The notes beneath the pieces were generated by a model. The model was not told the origin of the DNA, did not search any database, and saw nothing but the letters and a program-made list of their open reading frames with translations. A stretch of DNA of 18,498 nt. Origin: SZUA-430 sp046153995. GTDB taxonomy: Bacteria > Pseudomonadota > Alphaproteobacteria > Micropepsales > Micropepsaceae. The number at the start of each line of letters is the position of its first letter. Position 1 is the first letter of the stretch. Shown here in pieces: positions 1 through 8,234 of this stretch. Location: NCBI GenBank assembly GCA_046153995.1, contig JBJXEH010000114.1:1-18498 (forward strand), in the 5' to 3' direction. The position numbers and the translations under genes are program-made.

Positions 1-1136
1 ACGCTCGCCTTGCGGTCGCGGATCGTGAGGGCGATACGGCCGTGTTTGAGCTCCAGCGCGGCGTCGCCGAATATTTCGCGGCGCCAGCCTTGTAGGGCTG
101 GGACGTCGGCTTTGTCGTCGGCGGCGATCTGGTCGAGGTCGTACGACGAGGCGATCAGTTTTTGCGCGACGCCGTGCGCTTCGCACTGAATCTTGAGTAG
201 CACGCGCATCATGTCACCCAGAACTGGTGGCACCGCCGGCGGCGGGCCGCGGTCGATGTCGGGGACAGCCGAAGCGGGGAGGGCGAGGCCGCCTTTGACG
301 GCGTCGATCAGGCTGTTCGCGGCCCGCGAGTTCGCGAAGCCGCGGGGGATGCCGCGGAGCGCGTCAAGGTCGTCGGTTGTTTGCGGGGCTTGGGCTGCGA
401 TTTCGAAGAGGGCTTCGTCTTTCATGACGCGCGAGCGCGGGACGTCGCGCTCTTGGGCCAGACGCTCGCGCCAGGCGGCGGTTTCCATAAGCACGGCTGT
501 GTAGCGGCGGTTGCCGCCGCGCATTTTCAAACGGCGCCACGCATCTTCCGGTTTTAGTTCGTAGGTTTCGGGCGAGCGCAGGACATCGAGCTCTTCTTCC
601 AGCCAATGCGAGCGGCCGGATTTGTCGAGCTGCTTCCGCAACGCTTCGTACACGCGGCAGAGATGCGTCACGTCGGAAACGGCGTAGGTCAGCTGCTTGT
701 CGCTCAACGGGCGGCGCGACCAATCGGTGAACCGGGAAGACTTGTCGATTTGTGCGTGGGCGAGTTCGCGCACGAGCGTTTCATACGCCGCCGAGTCGCC
801 GAAGCCGCAGACCATGGCGGCGACTTGCGTGTCGAATAGCGGGGTCGGGATCAGGTTTGCCTGATGGAAGAAGATTTCGACGTCTTGGCGTGCGGCGTGG
901 AAGACCTTGATGACCGACGGCGTCTTGAACAGTTCGTAGAGCGGTTTCAGATCGATGCCGGGGGCGAGCGGATCCACAACGACAGCGAACCCAGGTATCG
1001 CGGCTTGCAGCAGGCAGAGCTTTGGCCAGTAGGTGGAGTCGCGCATGAACTCCGTGTCGATCGCGACATAGGGCGCCTCGACGAAACGGGCACAGGCAGC
1101 CGCCAGTTCGTCGTTCGAGGTGATGACTGTGACCAA
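1..1136 (-). CDS. rnd: Ribonuclease D (3' end cut off by the window edge)
   Basis: RNase D is a 3'-5' exoribonuclease that trims tRNA precursors and other structured RNAs in the cytoplasm. Translating the minus strand gives 378 codons with no stop before the left edge, close to the family's roughly 375-390 residues, so only the last few codons are missing. The DEDD-Y catalytic set is visible: D26 and E28 in AIDTEF (Exo I), D84 in HAARQD (Exo II), and Y150 and D154 in TYAVSD (Exo III). An HRDC-like RNA-binding region follows from about residue 210 to 285. No ATG is near the conserved N terminus. I chose the TTG at 1136 because AAGGG lies 8 nt upstream and the protein then begins VTVITSNDEL just before Exo I. 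It is divergent from aspS across 86 bp. The function is certain; the start is probable. Confidence 0.93.
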   Translation of the reverse strand, partial: MVTVITSNDELAAACARFVEAPYVAIDTEFMRDSTYWPKLCLLQAAIPGFAVVVDPLAPGIDLKPLYELFKTPSVIKVFHAARQDVEIFFHQANLIPTPLFDTQVAAMVCGFGDSAAYETLVRELAHAQIDKSSRFTDWSRRPLSDKQLTYAVSDVTHLCRVYEALRKQLDKSGRSHWLEEELDVLRSPETYELKPEDAWRRLKMRGGNRRYTAVLMETAAWRERLAQERDVPRSRVMKDEALFEIAAQAPQTTDDLDALRGIPRGFANSRAANSLIDAVKGGLALPASAVPDIDRGPPPAVPPVLGDMMRVLLKIQCEAHGVAQKLIASSYDLDQIAADDKADVPALQGWRREIFGDAALELKHGRIALTIRDRKAS

Positions 1137-1147
1137 ATCTCGTACCC

Positions 1148-1176
1148 TTGACAGGTGACGCGGGGCGACCCCACAA
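1148..1176 (+). promoter_or_regulatory. Candidate promoter for aspS
   Basis: A perfect consensus -35 (TTGACA, 1148-1153) lies 70 bp upstream of the aspS ATG. The hexamer 17 bp downstream (CCACAA) is a poor -10, so the match is one-sided. It faces the rnd promoter in the same 86-bp gap. Confidence 0.3.
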
Positions 1177-1184
1177 GGGGCGCC

Positions 1185-1213
1185 CTTTAAGCCCTGTTAC
1201 GGCAGAAGATCAA
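1185..1213 (-). promoter_or_regulatory. Candidate sigma70-type promoter for rnd
   Basis: On the minus strand a TTGATC (-35, 1213-1208) and a TTAAAG (-10, 1190-1185) are separated by 17 bp. This would give a leader of about 40 nt before the TTG start. It was assigned by eye from consensus only. Confidence 0.35.
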
Positions 1214-1222
1214 GGAAATCCC

Positions 1223-3049
1223 ATGCACCGCTATCGCACGCACACCTGCGGCGAATTGCGCGCCTCGCACGTTGGTGGCCGCGCCCGAATCTCCGGCTGG
1301 GTTCACCGCCGGCGCGATCACGGCGGGCTCGTCTTCATCGACTTGCGCGACAATTATGGGCTGACGCAGTGCGTGGTGGAGCCGGATAGCCCCGCTTTCA
1401 AGGCTGTGGACGCGTTGCGTTCGGAGTTTGTGGCGACGTTTACAGGACGCGTGGTGGCGCGGCCTGGCGAGACCGTCAACGCGGCGCTTCCGACCGGCGA
1501 GATCGAGATGCGTATCGACGAGGTCGAGGTGCAGGGAACTGCGGGAGATCTGCCGCTGCCGGTATTCGGCGATCAGGAGTATCCGGAGGAAGTGCGGTTG
1601 ACCTACCGCTTCCTCGACCTTCGGCGCGACCGGTTGCACAAGAACATCTTGCTGCGCTCGAACGTGATTACGAGTTTGCGTCGGCGCATGGTGGCGGAAG
1701 GGTTTACGGAGTTTCAAACGCCGATTTTGACGGCCTCGTCGCCGGAAGGTGCGCGCGACTTCTTGGTGCCATCGCGGCTGCATCCGGGGAAATTCTACGC
1801 GCTGCCGCAGGCGCCGCAGCAGTTCAAGCAGCTGATCATGGTGGCGGGCTTCGACCGTTACTTCCAAATCGCGCCGTGTTTCCGCGACGAGGACGCGCGC
1901 GCGGACCGGTCGCCCGGTGAGTTCTATCAGCTCGACCTGGAGATGAGTTTCGTTACGCAGGAAGACGTATTCGCGGCGGTGGAGCCCGTGCTTGCCGGCG
2001 TGTTCCAGGAGTTCGCGAACGGGCGCACTATCTCGCCATCGCAGTTCGTGCGCATTCCTTACGCGGAGTCGATGCTCAAATACGGGTCGGACAAGCCCGA
2101 CTTGCGTAACCCGATCGTGATCGCGGATGTCAGCGCGGAGTTCGCGGATGCGAGCGTCGAGTTCAAAGCGTTCAAGTCGGTAGTGGCCGCGGGTGGCGTT
2201 GTGCGTGCGATTCCGGCGCCAGGCGCAGGTTCTCAGCCGCGGTCGTTCTTCGACAAGTTGAACGACTGGGCGCGCGCAGAGATGAAGGCGCCGGGGCTCG
2301 GCTACGTGACGTTCGAGGAAGAAGGCGGGAAGCTCATCGGCAAGGGGCCGATTGCGAAGTTCATTCCCGAACCCATTCTCGCGCGGCTTGCGCAGAAGGC
2401 GGCGGTGAAGGCCGGCGATGCGCTGTTCTTCTCAGCGGGTAAAGCTGACGCGGCGGCGAAGCTCGCGGGCGCGGCGCGCACGCGGATCGGCAACGAGCTT
2501 CAGCTGAAGGCATCGCCCTACTACGATTTTCATTTCTGCTGGATCGTGGACTTCCCGATGTACGAGTGGAACGAGGAGGAGAAGAAGATCGACTTCTCGC
2601 ACAACCCGTTCTCGATGCCGAACTTTGAGCATGACGCATTCTTGAAGCTCGACAAGGCGGATGAGAAGACAATCCTTGGTATCACGGCGTTCCAGTACGA
2701 CATCGTGTGTAACGGCATCGAGCTGTCGTCGGGTGCGATCCGCAACCACAAGCCCGAGATCATGATCAAGGCGTTCGACATCGCGGGCTATCCGCAAACG
2801 GTGGTCGAGCAGAAGTTCGGCGGCATGCTGAACGCGTTCCGCTACGGCGCGCCGCCGCACGGCGGCACGGCGCCCGGCGTTGACCGCATCGTGATGCTGA
2901 TCGCGGGCGAGGAAAACCTGCGCGAAGTCACGATGTTCCCGATGAACCACCGGGCCGAAGACCTGATGATGGGCGCGCCGAGCGAGCCGCTGCCGAAGCA
3001 ACTGCGCGAGGCGAACATCCGCGTCGTGATGCCGGAGGCGAAGGGCTAG
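1223..3049 (+). CDS. aspS: Aspartyl-tRNA synthetase, probably non-discriminating (Asp/Asn)
   Basis: This class IIb aminoacyl-tRNA synthetase charges tRNA-Asp, and in genomes lacking AsnRS also tRNA-Asn, for GatCAB amidation. It has 608 residues, normal for the bacterial type. An OB-fold anticodon domain comes first (GWVHRRRDHGGLVFIDLRD, residues 25-43). The catalytic core follows, with motif 2 (FRDEDARADR), a GAD insertion domain in the middle, and motif 3 (GTAPGVDRIVML). The start is ATG 1223, with AAGGA 6 nt upstream; the frame is open further upstream to a TTG at 1148, but family alignment begins at MHRYRTHTCG. His33 occupies the position that is Leu in E. coli discriminating AspRS and His in dual-specificity enzymes, which suggests Asp/Asn dual charging. 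That specificity is inference; the enzyme identity is not in doubt. Confidence 0.97.
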   Translation: MHRYRTHTCGELRASHVGGRARISGWVHRRRDHGGLVFIDLRDNYGLTQCVVEPDSPAFKAVDALRSEFVATFTGRVVARPGETVNAALPTGEIEMRIDEVEVQGTAGDLPLPVFGDQEYPEEVRLTYRFLDLRRDRLHKNILLRSNVITSLRRRMVAEGFTEFQTPILTASSPEGARDFLVPSRLHPGKFYALPQAPQQFKQLIMVAGFDRYFQIAPCFRDEDARADRSPGEFYQLDLEMSFVTQEDVFAAVEPVLAGVFQEFANGRTISPSQFVRIPYAESMLKYGSDKPDLRNPIVIADVSAEFADASVEFKAFKSVVAAGGVVRAIPAPGAGSQPRSFFDKLNDWARAEMKAPGLGYVTFEEEGGKLIGKGPIAKFIPEPILARLAQKAAVKAGDALFFSAGKADAAAKLAGAARTRIGNELQLKASPYYDFHFCWIVDFPMYEWNEEEKKIDFSHNPFSMPNFEHDAFLKLDKADEKTILGITAFQYDIVCNGIELSSGAIRNHKPEIMIKAFDIAGYPQTVVEQKFGGMLNAFRYGAPPHGGTAPGVDRIVMLIAGEENLREVTMFPMNHRAEDLMMGAPSEPLPKQLREANIRVVMPEAKG

Positions 3050-3112
3050 GGCTCGCGACGATTTGAGCGCGATCGCGTAGCGCCGGGCCTGGCGCGCAGG
3101 CTAAGATCGGCC

Positions 3113-3913
3113 ATGGCCGCTAAAGCACAGAATTGGATCGTCCGGGCGCCGGGGCCGGTGGAGCGTATCGAGGCTTGCTTTTCGGGGCGGGCGTTTTCGC
3201 CGCACCGGCACGACACCTATGCGATCGGCGTGACGCTTTCGGGGGTGCAGAGCTTTCGCTATCGGGGCTCGGCACGGCATTCGTTGCCGGGGCAGATATT
3301 GGTGCTGCATCCCGACGAATTGCACGACGGTTATGCTGGCGACGATGGCGCGTTCCGGTATCGCACTGCCTATGTTGCGCCACGTGACTTTCAATCGGTG
3401 CTGGGCGGGCGGCCGCTACCCTTTGTGAGAGGCTGCATCTCTGACGATCCACGCCTTCGCGCGGCCGTGGGGGCCTTGCTGGACGACTATGACGATGCGA
3501 TGTCGCCGCTCGGCTGGGATGATGCGCTGTTCGATTTGGTGACGGCGCTTGAGGATGTGTGCGGTCCGTCGCGCGAGCTTGGACGATTCAACCGCGAGGC
3601 CGCGCTGACCGCGCGCAACTATCTCGACGCGCAGCTTGCGCGCGACGTGGCGCTTGTCGATTTGGAACGCGCGACTGGGCAGGACCGGTGGCAGCTGTCG
3701 CGCGATTTTCGGGCTCTGCTTGGGACGAGCCCGTATCGCTATTTGGTGCTGCGCCGATTGGACAAGGCGCGCCGCATGATGCTGGACGGGACAACGCCCG
3801 GCGAAGCGGCCTATGCGTGCGGGTTCGCAGACCAGAGCCATCTGGGGCGCCATTTCAAGCGCGCGTTCGGGCTTTCGCCGCAAGCTTGGGTTCGGGCCGC
3901 ACGATCGTTCTAG
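3113..3913 (+). CDS. AraC-family transcriptional regulator
   Basis: This 266-residue protein has the two-part AraC layout. The N-terminal cupin-type effector domain (about residues 10-95) has the HRHDTYAIGVTLSG signature, and the C-terminal double helix-turn-helix spans about residues 160-266. The second helix-turn-helix carries the family signature (AAYACGFADQSHLGRHFKRAFG, then SPQAW). It presumably binds a small ligand and activates or represses nearby promoters. It is followed after 34 bp by a CPBP protease gene and then DUF502 on the same strand, so it may be the first gene of that unit and its autoregulator, or simply adjacent. The ATG at 3113 has only a weak purine stretch upstream (AAGATCGG). 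The ligand cannot be told from sequence. An intergenic CGCGATCGCG palindrome just upstream is a possible but unproven operator. Confidence 0.92.
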   Translation: MAAKAQNWIVRAPGPVERIEACFSGRAFSPHRHDTYAIGVTLSGVQSFRYRGSARHSLPGQILVLHPDELHDGYAGDDGAFRYRTAYVAPRDFQSVLGGRPLPFVRGCISDDPRLRAAVGALLDDYDDAMSPLGWDDALFDLVTALEDVCGPSRELGRFNREAALTARNYLDAQLARDVALVDLERATGQDRWQLSRDFRALLGTSPYRYLVLRRLDKARRMMLDGTTPGEAAYACGFADQSHLGRHFKRAFGLSPQAWVRAARSF

Positions 3914-3947
3914 ACCGGCGGTGCGCGGACGCGTCAACGTCGAGGGT

Positions 3948-4862
3948 ATGAAACCGTTCGATATATTCGCCGCCGAGCCTGGCCAGGGATGGGTGCCGTG
4001 GGCGCTGATCATGCCGGCGTTGGCGTTGACCTTCGTGATCGGGCCGTCGCTTGCAGTTTCGCTGCCGCTGCAGGATTGGGGGCTGTTGGACGCGCAGGAG
4101 GAGCCGGTCGGGCGGCTTGGGTTCATCGCCCTCTTGCTGCTGCCGTTCGGCGCGATGGGCCTCTTTGTCGTTGCGTGGGCGTATTTGATCGAGCGCCGGC
4201 CGCTTGACGCGATCGGCCTTGTGGATGCCGGAGCGGGGAACACTTTTTCTTACGGTCTGCTGATCGGCACGCTCACGTCGAGTGGCGTCGTTGCGGCGAT
4301 TTGGGCGGCTGGCGGGTTTCAAGTGGCCGCGATCGCGCCCGCTTTCGCGTCGGCGGATGCGCTCATTTACATCGCCGTCCTGCTTGCGTGTTTTGCCGTG
4401 CAGTCCAGTGCCGAGGAGATTTTGTTCCGCGGGTGGATGTTGTCGGCGCTCACACGGCGGATCAACGTCATCGGGGCGATCGTCATTGTGTCGGCGATCT
4501 TTACGCTGCTGCACTTCGGCCGCGACAAGACGTTGCTGACTATGGTTAGCACGTTCTTGTTCTCGGTCTTTGCGTGTTGCTTGGCGTTGAAGGCGCGGAA
4601 CATTTGGAGCGTTATGGGATGGCACGCCGGTTGGAATTGGCTGCTCGCGACCGGGTTCGAGTCGCGCGTGACGGGTCTCGATGTGCAAGTGCCGGCGCTC
4701 ATCGCGCGTTTGATCCCGGTCGGCCCCGCCGATCTCACCGGCGGCGCGGAAGGGCCGGAGGGTAGCGTGTTCTGCGTGCTCTTCTTTGCCGGCGCGATCG
4801 CGTTACTTGTCGTGCGTGGGGCGTTGTCCCCTCGCCCGCAACGTCCACCTTCGCCGTCGTAG
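3948..4862 (+). CDS. CPBP-family intramembrane glutamic endopeptidase
   Basis: This is a polytopic membrane protein of 304 residues with about eight hydrophobic segments. It contains the three conserved CPBP (CAAX protease / bacteriocin-processing, Abi) motifs: E156-E157xxxR161 in SSAEEILFRGW, FxxxH ending at H189 (FTLLHF), and H226 in MGWHAGWNW. These residues form the active site of Rce1-like proteases. Bacterial members have been tied to bacteriocin immunity, peptide processing or unknown envelope proteolysis. The substrate is unknown here and no bacteriocin gene is nearby. ATG 3948 is preceded very closely by GAGGG; an in-frame GTG at 3921 is an alternative with no better ribosome site. 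The stop is followed after 31 bp by the DUF502 gene. The family assignment is firm and the role is open. Confidence 0.92.
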   Translation: MKPFDIFAAEPGQGWVPWALIMPALALTFVIGPSLAVSLPLQDWGLLDAQEEPVGRLGFIALLLLPFGAMGLFVVAWAYLIERRPLDAIGLVDAGAGNTFSYGLLIGTLTSSGVVAAIWAAGGFQVAAIAPAFASADALIYIAVLLACFAVQSSAEEILFRGWMLSALTRRINVIGAIVIVSAIFTLLHFGRDKTLLTMVSTFLFSVFACCLALKARNIWSVMGWHAGWNWLLATGFESRVTGLDVQVPALIARLIPVGPADLTGGAEGPEGSVFCVLFFAGAIALLVVRGALSPRPQRPPSPS

Positions 4863-4893
4863 GAACAGTGCTATCCTTCATGTGCGGAGATTC

Positions 4894-5541
4894 ATGGCCG
4901 CGCTGGAGGATCAGGTGGCACGGATTGGACGGATTCTGCTCGCGGGCGTGTTGGTGCTGTTGCCGCTCGTGGTCACGGTTGGGTTCATCGCCTGGGTCGT
5001 GTCGTTGCTCGTGACTTATGCCGGGCCGAAGAGCTGGTTCGGGCGGGTGCTCGTGTCGGCTGGGCTTCAGGTCAACGAGGATGCGGTTGCGCCCTATGTG
5101 ATCGGGTTGCTTCTCGTCGTGGGTGCGGTTTTTGTGATCGGTCTGCTGGTCGAGCACAGGGTTGGGACGTGGCTCGGCAGTATGTTTGAGCGGCTGATCC
5201 GGCGCATTCCGGTGGTGTCGAGCATCTACGATCTTTCATCGCGCTTTACGTCGATGGTCGACACGAAGGGTGGCGGCGACCTGAAGGCCATGAGCCCGGT
5301 GTGGTGCTTCTTCGGCGGCGATAAGGGCGCGGCGGTGTTGGCGCTGCTCGCGTCGCCTGTGCCGGTGAAGATCGGCGGCGAGGACTATATGGGCGTTCTG
5401 GTGCCGTCGGCGCCGGTGCCGGTCGGCGGGGCGCTTATCTATGTGCCGTCGTCGTGGATCAAGCCCGCCGACGGCGGCGTCGAGAACTTGATGAACGTGT
5501 ACGTGTCGATGGGCGTGACGCCGCCGAAGGGGCTCGCTTAA
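4894..5541 (+). CDS. DUF502 family inner-membrane protein
   Basis: The protein has 215 residues with two strong transmembrane segments (about 12-40 and 67-86). A soluble C-terminal part follows, with the family features RRIPVVSSIYD (a cytosolic face after TM2), WCFFG, GALIYVPSSWI and a final NLMNVYVSMGVTPP. DUF502 proteins are widespread in proteobacteria and plant plastids (COV-like) and have no settled biochemical role, though a transport or membrane-homeostasis function is often assumed. The ATG at 4894 has GGAG 4 nt upstream; longer in-frame starts would run back into the CPBP gene. The gene lies 31 bp after the CPBP stop and probably shares its transcript. Its TAA overlaps the stop of the convergent gene at 5538. 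Confidence 0.9.
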   Translation: MAALEDQVARIGRILLAGVLVLLPLVVTVGFIAWVVSLLVTYAGPKSWFGRVLVSAGLQVNEDAVAPYVIGLLLVVGAVFVIGLLVEHRVGTWLGSMFERLIRRIPVVSSIYDLSSRFTSMVDTKGGGDLKAMSPVWCFFGGDKGAAVLALLASPVPVKIGGEDYMGVLVPSAPVPVGGALIYVPSSWIKPADGGVENLMNVYVSMGVTPPKGLA

Positions 5542-6446
5542 GGCGTCTCGCTCACCGCCGCGACGCTATCCCATTTGCCGTGGAGGACGGCCATCACGAC
5601 GCCTGCCGTGTCGTTGATGGCGTCGGCGAGTTCGGCGCGGATCGTGCCTTCGCGGATGCGGTTCGTCCAAAGTTCGGGGTCGCTGTTGAGCTGGCGGAAC
5701 CAGTATTGCAGCGCTTTCGTTGCGTTTGCGGTGTCGGCTCTGGCGAAGTCGACGATCAGCGGATCGCGCGCTTGCGCGTAGTCGGGGTCCTGCGAGGGCC
5801 AGGTGATGAGCATCGGGCCGCTGAGTTGCGCGATGCCCGCCTTGTTCGCGATCGAGCGGGCCAGGCTGTGATCGTACCAATCGATCAGGTCGTCACAGCG
5901 GCGGTTCTTGAATGCGTATTCGATCTGCCAACGCTCGACCACGCCCGACACCGGCCAGTACGTCATTAGGAACTTGCCTTCGGATGCGGCCTCCGGCGCC
6001 ATGTAGTCAAGCGAGGCGAGCATCGTTTGGCAGAAGCGGCGCTGCACGTTGCGATCGTCTTCGGTGACCGCTGCGCGCGGCATCAGCACGAAGCCGAATG
6101 CGTTCGCTGTGTCGATGCGGTTTGAGCCGCGCTGAAAGTAGCTCACCACCTTCTGCATGCTGGCCGTGCTGCCGCCGGTGAAACCGGTGACGAGGCGCGG
6201 ACCGCTGCCTCCTGCCGGCGAAGGCGCCGATGGTGCGGGTGAAGATGGTGCCGGTACCGGCTTGGGAAGTGCGAGGTGCGCACAGCGCGGGTCTTGGGTG
6301 GTCGTGTACGGCGGACAGTTTGCTGGCAGCGTCGGCGATAGGATCGGGCTGTTCGCCGGTTGGCCGGACGAAACGGCTTGCGCGAATACCGGTGCGGTTG
6401 CGAGGAGCGCTGCAACGGCGATGATGATGAGATGTTGTTTTGTCAT
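5538..6446 (-). CDS. Secreted protein of unknown function with a Pro/Ser-rich linker
   Basis: I do not recognise this 302-residue protein. It begins with a clean Sec signal peptide (KQH then a hydrophobic stretch, ATAPVFAQA cleavage region near residue 24). About 60 low-complexity residues rich in Pro, Ser and Gly follow (around residues 55-85, including PVPAPSSPAPSAPSPAGG). The rest is a globular domain of about 210 residues with several Trp and Cys. It is therefore probably periplasmic or surface-attached. ATG 6446 is supported by GAGGGA 5 nt upstream; the longer TTG/GTG options lack this. The gene is divergent from the DUF2817 peptidase across 152 bp and convergent with DUF502, with overlapping stops. 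GC-rich codons match the neighbours, so there is no sign of recent transfer. Confidence 0.8.
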   Translation of the reverse strand: MTKQHLIIIAVAALLATAPVFAQAVSSGQPANSPILSPTLPANCPPYTTTQDPRCAHLALPKPVPAPSSPAPSAPSPAGGSGPRLVTGFTGGSTASMQKVVSYFQRGSNRIDTANAFGFVLMPRAAVTEDDRNVQRRFCQTMLASLDYMAPEAASEGKFLMTYWPVSGVVERWQIEYAFKNRRCDDLIDWYDHSLARSIANKAGIAQLSGPMLITWPSQDPDYAQARDPLIVDFARADTANATKALQYWFRQLNSDPELWTNRIREGTIRAELADAINDTAGVVMAVLHGKWDSVAAVSETP

Positions 6447-6539
6447 GGGGGTCCCTCGCTCATGCGGGCTCGCGAGAATCAGTTCCGCGCTAAGGATGGG
6501 GGAGGGGACTTGGTGGTGCAACAGGCGGCGCGCAAGCTT

Positions 6540-6568
6540 TTGACTTTGCTTGGGTCTTGGCGTGATGT
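6540..6568 (+). promoter_or_regulatory. Weak candidate promoter for the DUF2817 gene
   Basis: A TTGACT hexamer at 6540-6545 is followed 17 bp later by TGATGT (6563-6568). The -35 matches well and the -10 poorly. It sits 31 bp upstream of the ATG in the 152-bp divergent gap. Confidence 0.25.
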
Positions 6569-6598
6569 GGCGGCAATCACAGACGCGAGGAACGCCCC

Positions 6599-7684
6599 AT
6601 GAATTCGGCCGAAAGCTTCAGCGGATCGTATGACGAAGCGCGCGCGAAGTTTCTCGCAGGGGCTGCGGATGGCGGCGGAATGCTTGAGCGCTTCGTGCAT
6701 CCGGAGAACGGGCCTGGGGGCCAAGAGCTTTCGACCGATATCGCGTGGTTTGGGCCGCGCGATGCGGACCGCGTGCTGGTGCTGATATCGGGGACGCATG
6801 GGGTTGAAGGCTATTGCGGTTCGGGTGCACAGGTCGATTGGCTGAGGCGCGGCGAGCAGACGCGTCTGCCGAAAGGGACGGCGGCGCTGCTCGTTCACGC
6901 GATCAATCCATACGGCTTTGCGTGGAACCGCCGCGTCACTCACGAGAACGTGGACCTCAACCGGAATTGGATCGATTTTGGAAAGCCTTTGCCGGAGAAC
7001 CGCGCGTACAACGACCTCAGCGAGGTGATCTGCCCGCGCGCGTGGGATGAGGCTGCGCAGAAGCAGTCGGGTGCTGCGATGATGGCGTACGCCGAGAAGA
7101 ACGGCATGGCGGCGCTGCAACAGGCGGTCAGCGGCGGCCAGTACACGCATGCAAAAGGCGTGTTCTTCGGCGGTGCCGGGCCTACGTGGTCGCGCCGGAC
7201 GCAGACGGAGATTCTTCGCGGGAAGCTTGCGAGTGCTGCGAAGGTTGCGGTCATCGATTATCACACTGGCTTGGGCCCTTGGGGTTTCGGCGAGCAGATC
7301 GTGCCGATGGCGCGCGACAGCGAGGCGTTCAAGCGTGCGGCGCGGTGGTACGGATACTCGGTGACGTCGCCGTCCGGCGGGACATCGACATCTGCCGACA
7401 TTTCGGGTGAGGGGTTGAGCGCGGCGGGGAGTATTCTCCCGCATGCGGAGGTAACCGGTTTGGCGCTTGAGATCGGAACTGTCGCGGTGTTGGAGGTTCT
7501 TGCCGCGTTGCGTGCAGACGCTTGGCTGCATGCTTACGGAGACGTCGCCTCGGCGCAGGGGCGCGCGATCAAGACGCAAATGCGTGACGCCTTCTATGGC
7601 GACCGCGACGACTGGAAGGGGATGGTCGCGGGGCAGTCTTTGCTGGCCACACGCCAGGCGGTGACGGGGCTGCAGCGGTCGTAG
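6599..7684 (+). CDS. DUF2817 family M14-like zinc peptidase
   Basis: This 361-residue protein shows the metallocarboxypeptidase-like zinc set: H67 and E70 in SGTHGVEG, H222 in IDYHTGLG, and a candidate catalytic Glu291 in ALEIGT. The NVDLNRNW segment (residues 117-124) corresponds to the substrate-binding Asn-Arg region of M14 enzymes. DUF2817 members are predicted carboxypeptidase/deacylase-type hydrolases, and no substrate is established that I can name. There is no signal peptide, so it is probably cytoplasmic. The ATG has AGGA 7 nt upstream. It is divergent from the secreted protein at 5538-6446. The metal and catalytic residues are seen directly; the activity is inferred from the family. 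Confidence 0.9.
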   Translation: MNSAESFSGSYDEARAKFLAGAADGGGMLERFVHPENGPGGQELSTDIAWFGPRDADRVLVLISGTHGVEGYCGSGAQVDWLRRGEQTRLPKGTAALLVHAINPYGFAWNRRVTHENVDLNRNWIDFGKPLPENRAYNDLSEVICPRAWDEAAQKQSGAAMMAYAEKNGMAALQQAVSGGQYTHAKGVFFGGAGPTWSRRTQTEILRGKLASAAKVAVIDYHTGLGPWGFGEQIVPMARDSEAFKRAARWYGYSVTSPSGGTSTSADISGEGLSAAGSILPHAEVTGLALEIGTVAVLEVLAALRADAWLHAYGDVASAQGRAIKTQMRDAFYGDRDDWKGMVAGQSLLATRQAVTGLQRS

Positions 7685-7829
7685 GCTGTGCTGCGGCCGT
7701 CACCTGCAGTTTTTGTTTCAGGGCGGCGGGTCCGCGCGGCGGTGCGGTTTGCGCGGTTAACGGATCGTGAAGGCTTTCGTGGCGAACATTGCGCTTAAGT
7801 CGTAGAGTCTCGGCTTGGGCGAGGGTTCG

Positions 7830-8222
7830 ATGCTCAAAGTAGTGATGCCGGCGTTGGTATTGGCACTCTTGGCGCAGGCCGTCTTTGCGGGGGCGGCGGG
7901 TCTGCAGGTGCGCATGGGTACGTCTGAGGCGATAGCGTCTGCCTGCCGCTTGGCGCCGGGCTTTCAGTCGGCGCGGCTGTGGCAAAAATTTTCCGATGAC
8001 GACGAAGACGTCTATCTGCGCGAGGTTTTCGCCGATGCGCGCGCCGACGTTCGTTCGGCTGTCGCGCGGTTCAAGGCTGAGCTGCAGGATCGCGCGCTCA
8101 CCGATGCAATCGACAATCGGCGTATGGTGTTTGTGCCGGGGCGTTTGACGCTCGCGGGTTGTGCGACGGTTGCTGCGGTTGATGCCGATGGCGCCGAGGG
8201 GCTGTTTCCAGCGTTGCGCTGA
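7830..8222 (+). CDS. Small exported protein, unknown function
   Basis: A protein of about 130 residues that I do not recognise. It starts with a signal peptide (hydrophobic PALVLALLAQAVFAGA, cleavage near residue 20-24). The mature part of about 105 residues contains an acidic patch (SDDDEDVYLREVFADARAD) and two cysteines (in ACRLA and GCATV) that could form a disulfide after export. The ATG at 7830 is preceded by GAGGG at 4 nt; an in-frame TTG at 7815 would only lengthen the N terminus. It stops 39 nt before the thiolase ATG on the same strand. The stop falls 12 nt before a hairpin that covers the thiolase ribosome site, so its translation may affect thiolase expression. Confidence 0.7.
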   Translation: MLKVVMPALVLALLAQAVFAGAAGLQVRMGTSEAIASACRLAPGFQSARLWQKFSDDDEDVYLREVFADARADVRSAVARFKAELQDRALTDAIDNRRMVFVPGRLTLAGCATVAAVDADGAEGLFPALR

Positions 8223-8234
8223 AGCTGCTATATG

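Noticed and set aside
3416..4688. Two antisense frames (275 and 277 codons) opposite AraC/CPBP
   Set aside because: The plus strand carries complete AraC and CPBP signatures; the antisense products show no recognisable features.
6479..7579. Antisense frame (366 codons) opposite the DUF2817 gene
   Set aside because: The plus-strand frame has full zinc-peptidase motifs; the antisense product is basic and motif-free.
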